A DNA stretch of 64,000 bases from an uncultured Paracoccaceae bacterium (GCA_937983405.1 CALJZN010000022.1:27888-91887), one strand, 5' to 3'; counted from the first letter of the stretch, positions 1 to 9,328 are shown. Numbers and translations: made by a program. Notes: generated by a model not told the origin, from the letters alone.

Positions 1-1230
1 CCGGCCAACCGCGACCGACCGCTGGACCTTGGCGTGTTTTCCCGCGCCCCGGCGCCGCGCGGGCCCGGCGCGGTCGAGGTGGTTGCCCTGCTGCTCGGTC
101 TGGGCTGGCTGGCGGCCGTGGCGGCCTGGTTCCTTGCCCCCGACCGGGCCGCCGACTGGGCCCCCGCCTGGGTGCCCGCCTGGGCCTCCGACTGGCAGCC
201 GTCGCAGCGGACGGCGTCGGTGGTCCTGGCCGGGGTCGCGGTGGTGCTGCCCCTCGGCTTTCTGTGGCTTGCGGCGCTGACGGCCCGGCATCTGCGCCAG
301 CTCTGGGCCGAGGCCGACCGGTTGCGCGCCATGCTCGACGCGCTGCGCCAGGCGCAGATCGCCCAGACCCAGCTCGGCGCCAGCGTCCCCCGGGCGATCG
401 CCGCAGCGGCCGCGGCCATGCAGCACCCGTCGGCGCCTGCGCCGCGCAACCTGCCGTCGCAGCGCCCGGACATGCCGCCCCGGGCAATGCTGGCCGAGGT
501 TGCCGCGCCCGAGGGCGCGGCGCCCGCGGATGGCCCGATGCCCGACGCCCTGCCCGAAGCCCTGTCCGAAGCCGTGCCCGACGCTGTGCCCGACGCGACC
601 GCCCCCGCTGCCCCTGCCGCCCCCGTCGCCCGCGGCGCTGCGACGCCCGCCTTCGCCAGCCGGCGCGATCCGCAGCGCCCGCCCCCGCCCCCACCTGCTG
701 CGGCCGCCGAGGATCAGCCCGCCCTCGCGCTGGGCACGCCGCCGATCGAACAGACCGCCCCGGTGCCGGTGGCCGACTTTGTGCGGGCGCTCAACTTTCC
801 CGAAAGCCCGGAGGATGCCGAAGGCTTCCGCGCCCTGCGCCGCGCGCTCGACGACCGCAGCGTCGCCCGGCTGGTCCGGGCCGCGCAGGATGTGCTCACC
901 CTGCTCAGCCAGGACGGGATCTACATGGACGACCTCGCCCCCGACCGCGCCCGCCCCGAGGTCTGGCGTCGCTTTGCCGCCGGCGAGCGCGGGCGCGCCG
1001 TCGCCGCCCTAGGCGGGGTGCGCGACCGCGACTGCCTTGCCGCCGTCGCGCTGCGGATGAGGCAGGACACGGTGTTCCGCGATGCCGCCCACCATTTCCT
1101 GCGCCACTTCGACCGCAGCTTCGCCGCCTTCGCCGAGCGCGCCGGAGATGCCGAGCTCGCCGAGTTCGCCGACACCCGCACGGCGCGGGCCTTCATGCTG
1201 ATCGGCCGCGCGGCGGGGACCTTCGACTGA
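1..1230 (+). CDS. Membrane-anchored hypothetical protein, possibly 5'-partial
   Basis: I do not recognise a named family. A GTG at 34 gives 398 residues, but the frame is open to the left edge of the window, so the true start may lie outside. Two hydrophobic segments near residues 15-34 and 62-82 suggest a short N-terminal membrane hairpin. A helical stretch follows, then an Ala/Pro-rich low-complexity linker (about 130-245) with repeated PDA/PEA units, and a helix-rich C-terminal domain (about 250-398) with many Arg and Asp residues. The layout suggests a membrane-tethered soluble domain. Function unknown. Confidence 0.6.
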   Translation, partial: PANRDRPLDLGVFSRAPAPRGPGAVEVVALLLGLGWLAAVAAWFLAPDRAADWAPAWVPAWASDWQPSQRTASVVLAGVAVVLPLGFLWLAALTARHLRQLWAEADRLRAMLDALRQAQIAQTQLGASVPRAIAAAAAAMQHPSAPAPRNLPSQRPDMPPRAMLAEVAAPEGAAPADGPMPDALPEALSEAVPDAVPDATAPAAPAAPVARGAATPAFASRRDPQRPPPPPPAAAAEDQPALALGTPPIEQTAPVPVADFVRALNFPESPEDAEGFRALRRALDDRSVARLVRAAQDVLTLLSQDGIYMDDLAPDRARPEVWRRFAAGERGRAVAALGGVRDRDCLAAVALRMRQDTVFRDAAHHFLRHFDRSFAAFAERAGDAELAEFADTRTARAFMLIGRAAGTFD

Positions 1231-1251
1231 GACGCCCCGCCCGCGGCGCCG

Positions 1252-1848
1252 CTACCGGGCCGCCAGCAGGGCGCGGTTGTAGTCGGGGTCGTCGTCGTAG
1301 AGCGTTTCCGTCCGCACGCCCGCGATCCGCCCGAAGGCGTTCGACAGGGCGCGTGGGAACAGCGTATGCGGGATCCGCTCGAATCCCGGCAGGGCCTGCA
1401 GGATCCGGCTGATGCTGGAGGCGCACAGCGCCTGCGGCACCGGGCCGGCTGTCTGCGCCAGCGCGAAGGCCTGCGCGGCGACCTCGGGCGGCACCTCGAC
1501 CGTCTGGGCCACGGTGCGGTAGGTGATGCGGGTGTGGAAGTCGAGGTAGTGCTCGAGCACGCGGTCGGTGATGCCGTAGTGCAGGTCGTTCCGCTCGGGC
1601 GCGGCCGGATGGAACCAGTTCCCGGCGGGGTCGAACAGCACGCGCTGCGCGGCGTTGATCAGAAGGCCGCTGTGCGCGCCATCCTCGGTCTCGTTGCTGA
1701 TGACGGTGTAGAGCGTCAGCGCGGGCGGCCCGCCGGCCCGGTGGGCGGCGCGCATCACCGCATCGTCGGGGGCCCAGACCGGCTTGGCCGAACATCCGGC
1801 CGCAACGAGGAACGGGGCGAAAGCCCCGAGGAACTGGCGCCGCTTCAT
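1252..1848 (-). CDS. Putative lipoprotein of unknown function
   Basis: 198 residues from the ATG at 1848. The N-terminus begins MKRRQFLGAFAPFLVAAGCS, a twin-basic signal peptide with a lipobox-like AAGC, so Cys19 would be lipidated in the inner or outer membrane. A longer reading from 2091 has no plausible leader and runs through the small gene upstream, so I rejected it. The mature part has a conserved-looking AHSGLLI segment and an ALCASS segment. A His before a Cys in this spacing recalls permuted papain-like (NlpC/P60) folds, but that is only a suggestion. It lies directly downstream of the cytochrome oxidase subunit gene on the same strand. Confidence 0.6.
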   Translation of the reverse strand: MKRRQFLGAFAPFLVAAGCSAKPVWAPDDAVMRAAHRAGGPPALTLYTVISNETEDGAHSGLLINAAQRVLFDPAGNWFHPAAPERNDLHYGITDRVLEHYLDFHTRITYRTVAQTVEVPPEVAAQAFALAQTAGPVPQALCASSISRILQALPGFERIPHTLFPRALSNAFGRIAGVRTETLYDDDPDYNRALLAAR

Positions 1849-1895
1849 GCAGAAGGCTCCGTCGAGGGTTCGGGCGTCGCCGCGGCGGCCGCGGG

Positions 1896-2030
1896 TCAGC
1901 TGTTCGCGAGGGCGAGGAAAACGAGGATCGCGATCACGATGCCCGCGACCCAGACGGACATCCGAATGAAGCCTGCAAACGTCCGCTCCTGCTCGCGGAT
2001 GTCCATGCCGCCCTGCTTGTGCTCGGCCAT
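1896..2030 (-). CDS. aa3-type cytochrome c oxidase subunit IV
   Basis: This 44-residue protein is below usual ORF length cut-offs. It starts [18 protein letters not shown], continues with the turn GFIRMSVW, and ends in one transmembrane helix (about residues 26-42) before ANS and TGA. This is the pattern of the alphaproteobacterial aa3 oxidase subunit IV family (COX4_pro_2), a single-helix subunit of the respiratory terminal oxidase with an accessory or stabilising role. AGGAGA sits about 9 bases before the ATG. No other oxidase genes are nearby, as is common for this gene. Confidence 0.85.
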   Translation of the reverse strand: MAEHKQGGMDIREQERTFAGFIRMSVWVAGIVIAILVFLALANS

Positions 2031-2107
2031 CGGTTCGGGTCTCCTGCCGGTCCTTGGGTGTCGCGATAGCCGATCCGCCGCGCGTTGTCACGGGGTCGCG
2101 TGCCTGC

Positions 2108-3151
2108 TCATCCGGTGCCGGCGGCCCGCCACAGCCAGGCCCCGTCGTCCCGCCGCCGGCGCGTCGCCTCGCCCCGCCGCAGAAGGTGGTTGAGATGCGC
2201 CAGCGCCTCGCCCAGGGCAGGCATGTAGACCGCCGGCTCGACCTCGCGGCCGAACAGGGGCACGAAGCACTCCACGGCCAGCCGCGGCGCGGCCAGATGG
2301 GCGCGCAGCCGGTCGAGCGCCGCCTCGTGGTCCTCGATCATCTGCGCCAGCCGCCCGGGCAGGCCGCGGTAGGGCAGGCGGTGGCCGGGCAGAACAAGCT
2401 GGTCGTCCGTCGCCCGGGCGGCCATGCGGCGGCAACTGTCGAGCCAGTCGCCCACCGGGTCGGCCCCGGGTTCTGTGGCATAGACGGACAGATTGGCCGA
2501 GATACCGGGCAGAAGCTGGTCGCCCCCGATCACAAGGCCGTCGTCGCGGCTCCACAGCGTCAGATGCTCGGGGGCATGGCCCTCGCCCGTTGCCACGTCC
2601 CACACCCGGCCGCCGGCGGTTAGGCTGTCGCCGTCCTTCAGCCGGACATAGCCCGGCGGCAGGGGCGCCACGCAATCGGCGAAGTTGAACGGGCGTTCCG
2701 CGGCCTTCCGCGCCAGCATCCCGGCCGGCATCCCCGCGCCGCGCCAGTGCGCGAGGGTCTGGGGCAGCGGGCGGTCCTGCACATCGAGCGTCAGCATCCG
2801 CGCCATAAGCCAGGCGGTCCGGCTGGTCAGCAGCGCCGCGCCGCGCGCGGCCATCAGCCAGCCGGCCAGTCCGATGTGGTCGGGATGGTGGTGCGTGGCG
2901 ATCAGCCGCGTCAGCGGCTTGCCGGCCAGCGGCCCGTCGAGCGCCGCGGCCAGGGCGGCCCGCGACCGGCGGCTGTCGATCGCGCTGTCCACCAGCGTCC
3001 AGCCGTCGCCGTCGTCCAGCGCGTAGAGGTTCACATGGTCGGGCCGCGACGGCAGCGAAATGCGCAGCCACAGCACGCCCGGCGCCACCTCGACCGCCGC
3101 GCCCTCGGCCGGGCCCTCGTGCCAGGGGGTCCGAAGGGGGCGGCGCGTCAT
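2108..3151 (-). CDS. Metallo-beta-lactamase-fold hydrolase
   Basis: 347 residues from the ATG at 3151. The zinc-binding THHHPDH motif is at residues 86-92, followed by GEGHAPEHL, GGDQLLP and LPGHRLPY, which provide the later His and Asp ligands. A helical C-terminal extension matches MBL-fold hydrolases with a winged-helix-like tail rather than glyoxalase II. The frame stays open upstream through a Pro/Arg-rich stretch encoded by a poly-C tract (about 3160-3310). I take that as non-coding because no family member needs such a leader. It is divergent from sua5. Substrate unknown. Confidence 0.8.
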   Translation of the reverse strand: MTRRPLRTPWHEGPAEGAAVEVAPGVLWLRISLPSRPDHVNLYALDDGDGWTLVDSAIDSRRSRAALAAALDGPLAGKPLTRLIATHHHPDHIGLAGWLMAARGAALLTSRTAWLMARMLTLDVQDRPLPQTLAHWRGAGMPAGMLARKAAERPFNFADCVAPLPPGYVRLKDGDSLTAGGRVWDVATGEGHAPEHLTLWSRDDGLVIGGDQLLPGISANLSVYATEPGADPVGDWLDSCRRMAARATDDQLVLPGHRLPYRGLPGRLAQMIEDHEAALDRLRAHLAAPRLAVECFVPLFGREVEPAVYMPALGEALAHLNHLLRRGEATRRRRDDGAWLWRAAGTG

Positions 3152-3382
3152 GGCCGCAGCACCGGGCAGGCGGGGCGGCCGGCGGGGGGGCCGCCGCAGC
3201 GGCCGCCGGGGGGGCGGCCGGGCGGGCGGCCGGGCGGGCGACGGGCGGGGCCGCGGCGGGGCAAGGGCATCGGCGGGGGGCTCCGGGGCGGGCGGGGCAT
3301 GCGGCGCGGCTTGGCAAGGTCCGCTCATGCCGCTATCACCGCCGCTCGGCAACCCCCGCGCCGCTGCGCCGAAGGCCCGCCC

Positions 3383-4342
3383 ATGCCCGAGACCCTGCGC
3401 CTCGTCCCCGACCCAGCCGGGATCGCCCGGGCGGCGGCGCTGCTGGCCCGGGGCGCGCTGGTCGCCTTTCCGACCGAGACGGTCTATGGCCTCGGCGGCG
3501 ATGCCCGCAGCGACGCCGCGGTGGCGGCGATCTTCGCCGCCAAGGGGCGGCCGGCCTTCAACCCGCTGATCGTGCATGTCGCCGATGCGCAGGCCGCCGC
3601 CGCGCTGGCCCATCTGCCGCCCGAGGCCGAGCGGCTCGCCGCCGCCTTCTGGCCCGGGCCGCTGACGCTGGTGCTGCCCGCGCGGGCCGCGGCGGGCCTT
3701 GCGCCGCGGGTCGCGGCGGGCCTGCCCAGCGTGGCGCTGCGGGTGCCCGCCCATCCCGTGGCCCGCGCGCTGCTCTCGGCCTTCGGCGGACCGGTGGCGG
3801 CGCCCTCGGCCAACCCCTCGGGCCGGATCAGTCCGACGCGGGCCGGGCATGTGATGGCCGGACTCGGCGGGCGCATCGCGGCGGTGCTGGACGGCGGGGC
3901 CTGCCCGGTGGGTCTTGAGTCGACCATCGTCGCGCTTGCACCCGGCGCGCCGCCCGTGCTCTTGCGGCCGGGCGGCTTGCCGGCCGAGCGGATCGAGGCC
4001 GTGCTGGGCCGGCCGCTGGGTGCACCCGGCGCCGGGCCGCGGCCCGCAGCACCCGGGCAGCTGGCCTCGCACTACGCGCCCGCCGCGCGTCTGCGCCTGA
4101 ACGCGGCCGAGGCCGGGCAGGGCGAGCTGCGCCTGGGCTTCGGCCCCGGGGACAGCCCCGACCTCAACCTCTCGCCCGCCGGCGATCTGGAGGAGGCGGC
4201 GGCCAACCTCTTCCACCTGCTGCACGAGGCCGACCGGCGCCTGCCCCCCGGGGGCGTCATCGCCGTGGCGCCGCTGCCCGAGACGGGCCTCGGGCGGGCG
4301 CTCAACGACCGCCTGCGCCGCGCCGCCGCGCCGCGCGGCTGA
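3383..4342 (+). CDS. L-threonylcarbamoyladenylate synthase (Sua5 type)
   Basis: 319 residues. The enzyme makes threonylcarbamoyl-AMP from threonine, bicarbonate and ATP, the first step of t6A37 tRNA modification; TsaB, encoded at 13.6 kb, acts in the next step. The YrdC domain carries FPTETVYGLGGDA (about 29-41), KGRPAFNPL and SANPSG, followed by the C-terminal Sua5 domain with GQLASHYAP at its start. A length over 300 distinguishes Sua5 from the short TsaC form. ATG at 3383 is the first start after the GC-rich divergent region. Confidence 0.92.
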   Translation: MPETLRLVPDPAGIARAAALLARGALVAFPTETVYGLGGDARSDAAVAAIFAAKGRPAFNPLIVHVADAQAAAALAHLPPEAERLAAAFWPGPLTLVLPARAAAGLAPRVAAGLPSVALRVPAHPVARALLSAFGGPVAAPSANPSGRISPTRAGHVMAGLGGRIAAVLDGGACPVGLESTIVALAPGAPPVLLRPGGLPAERIEAVLGRPLGAPGAGPRPAAPGQLASHYAPAARLRLNAAEAGQGELRLGFGPGDSPDLNLSPAGDLEEAAANLFHLLHEADRRLPPGGVIAVAPLPETGLGRALNDRLRRAAAPRG

Positions 4343-4348
4343 GCACCC

Positions 4349-6871
4349 TCAGGTCTGCGCGCGCAAGACCTGCGCCGGGCGCGCGGCCAGCGGGCGCAGC
4401 GCGAAGGCAAGCCCCGCCAGCAGCGTCGCCAGAACCCCGCCGGCGACGATGGCGACGGCCGAGACCGGCTCGAACCGATAGGCCGTGTCCATCACGAAGG
4501 CCGTCACCGCCCAGCCCGCCAGCCCGCCGCCGACGATGGCCACGGCCCCCGCCGCCGCCCCCATCAGCGCCGAGCGCAGGGCGAACGAGGCGAGGATGCG
4601 CGCCCGCGTCGCCCCGAGCGTCTTGAGCACGGCCGATTCGAACACCCGCGCCCGCTCGCCCGCGGCCGCCGCGCCGATCAGCACGACGAAGCCCGTGAGC
4701 AGCGTCGCCCCGGCGGCATAGGCGGTGGCCGCGGCGATGGCCGCCAGCGCCTCGGACACGCGGTCGATGGCGTCCTTCACCCGGATCGCGGTGATGTTGG
4801 GATAGGCGCTGGCCAGGTCGCGCAGGATGCGCGCCTCGGCCTCGGGGGCGGCATAGACCGTGGCGATATGGGTGTGCGGCGCCCCGGCCAGCGCGCCGGG
4901 GTTGAGCGAGAGGACGAAGTTGATGCCGCCGGTCGAGAAATCGACCTCGCGGAAGCTCGTGATCGTTGCCGTCAGGTCGCGGCCGAGGATGTTCACGGTC
5001 ATCCGGTCGCCGAGTTTCAGCCCCAGCTCCGCGCCCGCCTGGGAGGAGAAGCTCATCACCGGCGGTCCGGCATAGTCGGCCGGCCACCAGGCGCCCGCGG
5101 TGATGCGCGCGTCGGGGGGCGGTTCGGCCGAATAGGTGACGCCGCGGTCGCCGCGCAGCACCCAGTGGTCGCCCGCCACCTCGCGCGCCGGACGGTCGTT
5201 GATGCGGGTGATGATGCCGCGCAGCATCGGCGCGCTCTCCACCCCCGCCACCGCCGGATCGCCCGCGAGCCGGGCGCGGAACCCCTCGATCTGGTCGTTC
5301 TGGATGTCGACGAAGAAGAAGGCCGGCGCGCGCTCGGGCAGGTCGCGGGCGATGGCGCCGCGCAGGTTGGCGTCGATCTGCCCCACGGCGGCCAGCACCG
5401 TCAGCCCGAGGCCGAGCGAGAGGATGACGCTTGCCGCCTCTTCCCGCGGGCCGCCCACGGCGCCCAGCGCCAGCCGCAGCGCCGGCCGGCCGCGCACGAA
5501 GCGGGCGCGCGACAGCCAGCGCGCAAGCCGCCGCACGGCCCAGGCCGCGGCGACAAGGCACAGCAGTGCCGCGGCGATCGCCCCCGCGGTGGCCAGCGCC
5601 AGAAGCGGGACCGAGGCGAACCCCACCGCCGAGCCGACGAGCGCGGCCAGCAGCAGCGCGGTCGTCAGCAGATAGACCGGGCGCGGCCAGGCCCGCGTCC
5701 GCCCCCCCGCCTCGCGGAACAGCGCCGCCGCCCGCACCTCGGCCGTGCGCGCCAGCGGCCAGAGGGTGAACAGCACCGCCGTCAGCAGGCCGTACAGCGC
5801 CGCTTCGGCCAGCGGGCGCGGATGGATCGTCAGCACGGCGGGCACCGGCAGCCGCGCCTCGAGGATCGGCGCCAGCGCGATCGGCACCGCCGCCCCGAGC
5901 ACGAGGCCCAGTGCCACGCCCAACAGCGTCAGCACCCCGATCTGCAGGAAATAGGCGGCAAAGATCGTGCGGCTTTCGGCCCCCAGCGTCTTGAGCGTCG
6001 CGATCACCGCCGTCTTTCCCTCGAGATAGGCGCGCACCGCCGCCGAGACGCCGACGCCGCCCACCGCCAGCCCCGCCAGCCCGACGAGGACGAGGAACGA
6101 GCCGATGCGGTCCACGAACAGCTCGATGCCCGGCGCGCCGCGCCGCCGGTCCTGCCAGCGCATGCCCGCGTCGCGGAACGCGGCCAGCGCCTCGGCCCGC
6201 AGCGCGGCCAGGTCGGTGCCCTCGGCCACCGCAAGCCGCAGCATGGTCTCGAAAAGCGTTCCCGGCCCGAGCAGCCGGCTGTCGGCAAGGTCCGCGGTGC
6301 GCACGATCGTGCGCGGGCCAAGGCCGAAGCCCGCGGTCGAGGCGTCGGGCTCGACCGCCAGCGCCGCGGCCAGCCGGAAGGTCTGCAGCCCGAGGCGGAA
6401 GGTATCGCCCGGCGCCAGCCCCATGCGGTCCATCAGCACCCGGTCCATCACCGCGCCGGGCAGGCCATCGACCCGCGCCAGCGCCTCGGCCAGCGACATC
6501 TCGGGCGACAGCCGCACCGCGCCCACCAGCGGATAGGCGTCGTCCACGCCCTTGACCTGCGTCAGCCCCCGCTCGTCGCCCGCCGTGGCCATCGAGCGGA
6601 AATCGACGATCTCCGACACCCGCAGCGCCCGCGCCTCGGCCCAGGCCCGCTCCTCGGGGCTGGGGAAGCGATAGGTGAAGGTCATCGCCGCGTCGCCGCC
6701 CAGCAGCACCGCCCCCTGTTCGGCAAGCCCGCGCTCGATGCCGGCCCGCACCGAGCCCACCGCCGCGATGGCCCCGACCCCTAGCGCAAGGCACAGAAGG
6801 AACACGCGAAAGCCGCGCAGGCCGCCGCGCAGCTCGCGCCGGGCGATGCGGGCGGCGACGGCCCCGGTCAT
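4349..6871 (-). CDS. FtsX-family ABC transporter permease (YbbP-like)
   Basis: 840 residues, the length of the large double FtsX permeases. The protein starts with a cytoplasmic Arg-rich stretch and a transmembrane helix (about 18-40). A large periplasmic domain follows, then a block of three helices near 255-340, a central hydrophobic block, a second periplasmic domain and three C-terminal helices ending RPAQVLRAQT. Such proteins pair with a LolD/YbbA-like ATPase and act in lipid, lipoprotein or toxin extrusion, or in mechanotransmission. The start overlaps the stop of the ATPase gene by four bases. It ends seven bases from the convergent sua5 stop. Confidence 0.88.
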   Translation of the reverse strand: MTGAVAARIARRELRGGLRGFRVFLLCLALGVGAIAAVGSVRAGIERGLAEQGAVLLGGDAAMTFTYRFPSPEERAWAEARALRVSEIVDFRSMATAGDERGLTQVKGVDDAYPLVGAVRLSPEMSLAEALARVDGLPGAVMDRVLMDRMGLAPGDTFRLGLQTFRLAAALAVEPDASTAGFGLGPRTIVRTADLADSRLLGPGTLFETMLRLAVAEGTDLAALRAEALAAFRDAGMRWQDRRRGAPGIELFVDRIGSFLVLVGLAGLAVGGVGVSAAVRAYLEGKTAVIATLKTLGAESRTIFAAYFLQIGVLTLLGVALGLVLGAAVPIALAPILEARLPVPAVLTIHPRPLAEAALYGLLTAVLFTLWPLARTAEVRAAALFREAGGRTRAWPRPVYLLTTALLLAALVGSAVGFASVPLLALATAGAIAAALLCLVAAAWAVRRLARWLSRARFVRGRPALRLALGAVGGPREEAASVILSLGLGLTVLAAVGQIDANLRGAIARDLPERAPAFFFVDIQNDQIEGFRARLAGDPAVAGVESAPMLRGIITRINDRPAREVAGDHWVLRGDRGVTYSAEPPPDARITAGAWWPADYAGPPVMSFSSQAGAELGLKLGDRMTVNILGRDLTATITSFREVDFSTGGINFVLSLNPGALAGAPHTHIATVYAAPEAEARILRDLASAYPNITAIRVKDAIDRVSEALAAIAAATAYAAGATLLTGFVVLIGAAAAGERARVFESAVLKTLGATRARILASFALRSALMGAAAGAVAIVGGGLAGWAVTAFVMDTAYRFEPVSAVAIVAGGVLATLLAGLAFALRPLAARPAQVLRAQT

Positions 6872-7563
6872 TCCGCGGCCCTCCGCAAGCCGTCGGCAAC
6901 GATCCGCCCGTCGGCCAGCCGCACCACCCGGTCGCAGCGCGCCGCAAGGTCGGGCGCATGGGTGACCAGCACGAGGGTCGAGCCGTAGCGGTCGCGCAGG
7001 CCGAACAGAAGCTCCATGATCGCCGCGCCGTTCGCGGCATCGAGGTTGCCCGTGGGCTCGTCGGCGAGCAGGATCTTCGGGTGCGGCGCCGCGGCGCGGG
7101 CCAGCGCGGTGCGCTGCTGCTCGCCGCCCGACAGCTGGCTGGGGTAGTGGTGCAGCCGGGCGCCGAGGCCCACCGCGCGCAGCTCGGCCTCGGCCCGCTC
7201 GAAGGCGTCGGGGGCGCCCGCCAGCTCGAGCGGGGTGGCGACGTTCTCGAGTGCCGTCATCGTCGGGATGAGGTGGAAGGACTGGAACACAACCCCCATA
7301 TTGCCCCTGCGGAAGCGCGCCAGCGCGTCCTCGTTCATCGCCGTCAGGTCCTGGCCGAGCGCCGTGACCGTGCCGGCGGTGGCGCGCTCGAGCCCGCCCA
7401 TGAGCATGAGGAGCGACGACTTGCCCGACCCCGACGGCCCCACCAGCCCCAGCGTCTCGCCCGGCGCCACGTCAAGCGTGATGCCGCGCAGGATCTCCAC
7501 CGGCCCGGCGTTGCCGGCCAGCGTCAGCCCCGCGTCCCGGAGGGACAGGATCGGTCGGGTCAT
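6868..7563 (-). CDS. ABC transporter ATP-binding protein (YbbA/LolD-like)
   Basis: 231 residues. Walker A GPSGSGKS is at 42-49, the Q-loop is in VVFQSFHL, the signature LSGGEQQR near 144-151 and Walker B ILLADEP at 164-170. This is the MacB/LolD subfamily that works with FtsX-type permeases, and the permease gene follows with a four-base overlap. I chose the ATG at 7563 over a start at 7671 because the extra leader has no family counterpart and would cover the divergent promoter. With the divergent arylesterase this forms a pairing often seen in proteobacteria. Confidence 0.9.
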   Translation of the reverse strand: MTRPILSLRDAGLTLAGNAGPVEILRGITLDVAPGETLGLVGPSGSGKSSLLMLMGGLERATAGTVTALGQDLTAMNEDALARFRRGNMGVVFQSFHLIPTMTALENVATPLELAGAPDAFERAEAELRAVGLGARLHHYPSQLSGGEQQRTALARAAAPHPKILLADEPTGNLDAANGAAIMELLFGLRDRYGSTLVLVTHAPDLAARCDRVVRLADGRIVADGLRRAAE

Positions 7564-7654
7564 GGCAAGGGTCCTCGCGTCATGTTGGCCTTGGGCGGCC
7601 GGCGGCAGCCGCTGGGGGGGATATGGAGCGTCCGCGCGGCTTCGCAACCGCAGC

Positions 7655-8293
7655 ATGGCGGTTCTTCTCACGCTGCTCGCCGCGGTTTCCGTCGCCCTGC
7701 CCGCGCCGGCCGCGCCGGTTGCGCTGGTGGCGCTGGGCGACAGCCTGACTCAGGGCTACGGCCTGCCCGAGGCCGAGGGGTTCGTGCCGCAGCTTCAGGG
7801 CTGGCTGCGCGCGCGGGGCCATGACGTGACCGTGATCAATGCCGGCGTCTCGGGCGACACCACCGCCGGCGGGCTTGCCCGCGCGGCCTGGACGCTCGAC
7901 GGCGGCGGGGATGCGATGATCGTGGCGCTGGGCGGGAACGACCTGTTGCGCGGTATCGACCCCGCCGTGAGCCGGGCGAACCTGCGCGGGATCCTTCAGA
8001 TCGCGCAGGCGCGCGGCGTCCCGGTGCTGCTGGTCGGCCTGCCGGCCCCGGGCAACTACGGCCCGGAGTTCAAGGCGGCCTTCGAGGCGATGTATCCCGA
8101 GCTCGCGGCCGAGTTCGGCGTGCTGCATCTGGACAGCTTCCTAGCCCCGATCGAGGGGCGCGCCCGCGACGGGCGGGCGATGCGCGAGCTCATGCAGCCC
8201 GACGGCATTCACCCCTCGGCGGCCGGCGTCGCGTTGATCGTCGAGGCGGTGGGCCCCGCCGTCGAGGCGCTGTTGGCGCAGGTGCGGCGCTGA
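7655..8293 (+). CDS. Arylesterase / SGNH-type esterase (TesA-like)
   Basis: 212 residues. A hydrophobic N-terminus ending in PAPAAP suggests export to the periplasm. The GDSL block reads ALGDSLTQGYG with catalytic Ser30. Gly and Asn of the SGNH oxyanion hole are in NAGVSGDT and LGGNDLLRG, and the C-terminal DGIHP supplies Asp183 and His186. Relatives hydrolyse aryl and acyl esters or act as lysophospholipase/thioesterase I. It is divergent from the ABC operon with a short shared intergenic region. ATG at 7655 is preferred because upstream starts would add an unsupported leader before the signal peptide. Confidence 0.9.
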   Translation: MAVLLTLLAAVSVALPAPAAPVALVALGDSLTQGYGLPEAEGFVPQLQGWLRARGHDVTVINAGVSGDTTAGGLARAAWTLDGGGDAMIVALGGNDLLRGIDPAVSRANLRGILQIAQARGVPVLLVGLPAPGNYGPEFKAAFEAMYPELAAEFGVLHLDSFLAPIEGRARDGRAMRELMQPDGIHPSAAGVALIVEAVGPAVEALLAQVRR

Positions 8294-8338
8294 AGGCTTG
8301 ACGTTTCCGAGCCTTCGCGGGGCTGGAAACCGGTCGTT

Positions 8339-8357
8339 CGGGGCGAAAGCCGCCCCG
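8339..8357. terminator. Possible stem-loop between convergent genes
   Basis: CGGGGC and GCCCCG form a 6-bp stem with a 7-base loop in the 84-base gap between the convergent arylesterase and hemC genes. There is no T tract on either side, so an intrinsic terminator is not proven. The location is the only argument. Confidence 0.3.
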
Positions 8358-8377
8358 GTCCTTGACCTTCTGCAACC

Positions 8378-9328
8378 TCAGGCGTCACGCCAGTCGAAGA
8401 ACCCGCGCGGCGCCCGCGCCTGCAGGCGCCGCGCCAGGTCGGCGCCCAGCGCCGCCGCGTCGGCCGCGGGCGCGCGCCCCTCCTCGGCCAGCCGGTCCGA
8501 GCCGTCGGGGCGCAGGATCTCGCCGCGCAGCCAGACCTCGCCGCCCTCCAGGACCGCCAGCCCCGCGATCGGCGTCTCGCAGGACCCGTCGAGACCCGCC
8601 AGCATCGCCCGCTCGGCCGCAAGCCGCAGGCCGGTGTCGCGGTCGTGGATCGCCGCGAGCAGCGCGGCGGCGCGGGCATCGCCCTCGCGCCGCTCGATCC
8701 CGATCGCGCCCTGCGCCACGGCGGGCAGCATGTCGGCGGGGTCCACCGCGCTGCGGGCGACATCGGCCATGCCCAGCCGGTTCAGCCCCGCCATGGCCAG
8801 GAAGGTGCCGGCGGCAAGGCCCTCGGCCAGCTTCTTCAGCCGCGTCTGGACATTGCCGCGGAACTCCACCACCCGCAGGGTCGGGAAGCGGTTGAGCAGC
8901 TGTGCCCGCCGCCGCAGGCTCGAGCTGCCCACCGCGCTGCCCGGCGCGAGGGCCTCCGGCCGCGCCGCCACGGCCGAGACGAAGGCATCGCGCACATCCT
9001 CGCGCGGCAGGAAGCAGTCCAGCACCAGCCCCGCGGGCTGGAGCGTGGGCATGTCCTTCATCGAATGCACCGCGATGTCGATCTCGCCCGCCAGCAGCGC
9101 GTCCTCGATCTCTCGGGTGAACAGGCCCTTGCCGCCGATCTCCTTCAGCGGGCGGTCCAGCACACGGTCGCCCGTGGTCTTGATGACCACGAGCGCGAAG
9201 GCCGCCTCGGGCAGCTCGAAGGCCGCCATCAGACGGGCGCGGGTTTCCTGCGCCTGCGCCAGCGCCAACGGCGAGCCGCGGGTGCCGATGCGCAGGGGGG
9301 CGGCGGGGCTGGGAAGGGCGGCGGTCAT
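8378..9328 (-). CDS. hemC: Porphobilinogen deaminase (hydroxymethylbilane synthase)
   Basis: 316 residues. It polymerises four porphobilinogens to hydroxymethylbilane in tetrapyrrole synthesis. The N-terminus has the RIGTRGSPLALAQA signature, HSMKDMPT carries the catalytic Asp92, SSSLRRRAQL binds substrate carboxylates, and Cys250 in DGSCETPIAG holds the dipyrromethane cofactor. ATG at 9328 fits the usual length. A much longer antisense frame through hemE is a GC artefact. It is divergent from hemE, which acts two steps later. Confidence 0.97.
   Translation of the reverse strand: MTAALPSPAAPLRIGTRGSPLALAQAQETRARLMAAFELPEAAFALVVIKTTGDRVLDRPLKEIGGKGLFTREIEDALLAGEIDIAVHSMKDMPTLQPAGLVLDCFLPREDVRDAFVSAVAARPEALAPGSAVGSSSLRRRAQLLNRFPTLRVVEFRGNVQTRLKKLAEGLAAGTFLAMAGLNRLGMADVARSAVDPADMLPAVAQGAIGIERREGDARAAALLAAIHDRDTGLRLAAERAMLAGLDGSCETPIAGLAVLEGGEVWLRGEILRPDGSDRLAEEGRAPAADAAALGADLARRLQARAPRGFFDWRDA

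Noticed and set aside
2088..3317. Alternative minus frame over the MBL-fold gene
   Set aside because: It is a shadow of the real gene; the zinc motif is only in the frame starting at 3151.
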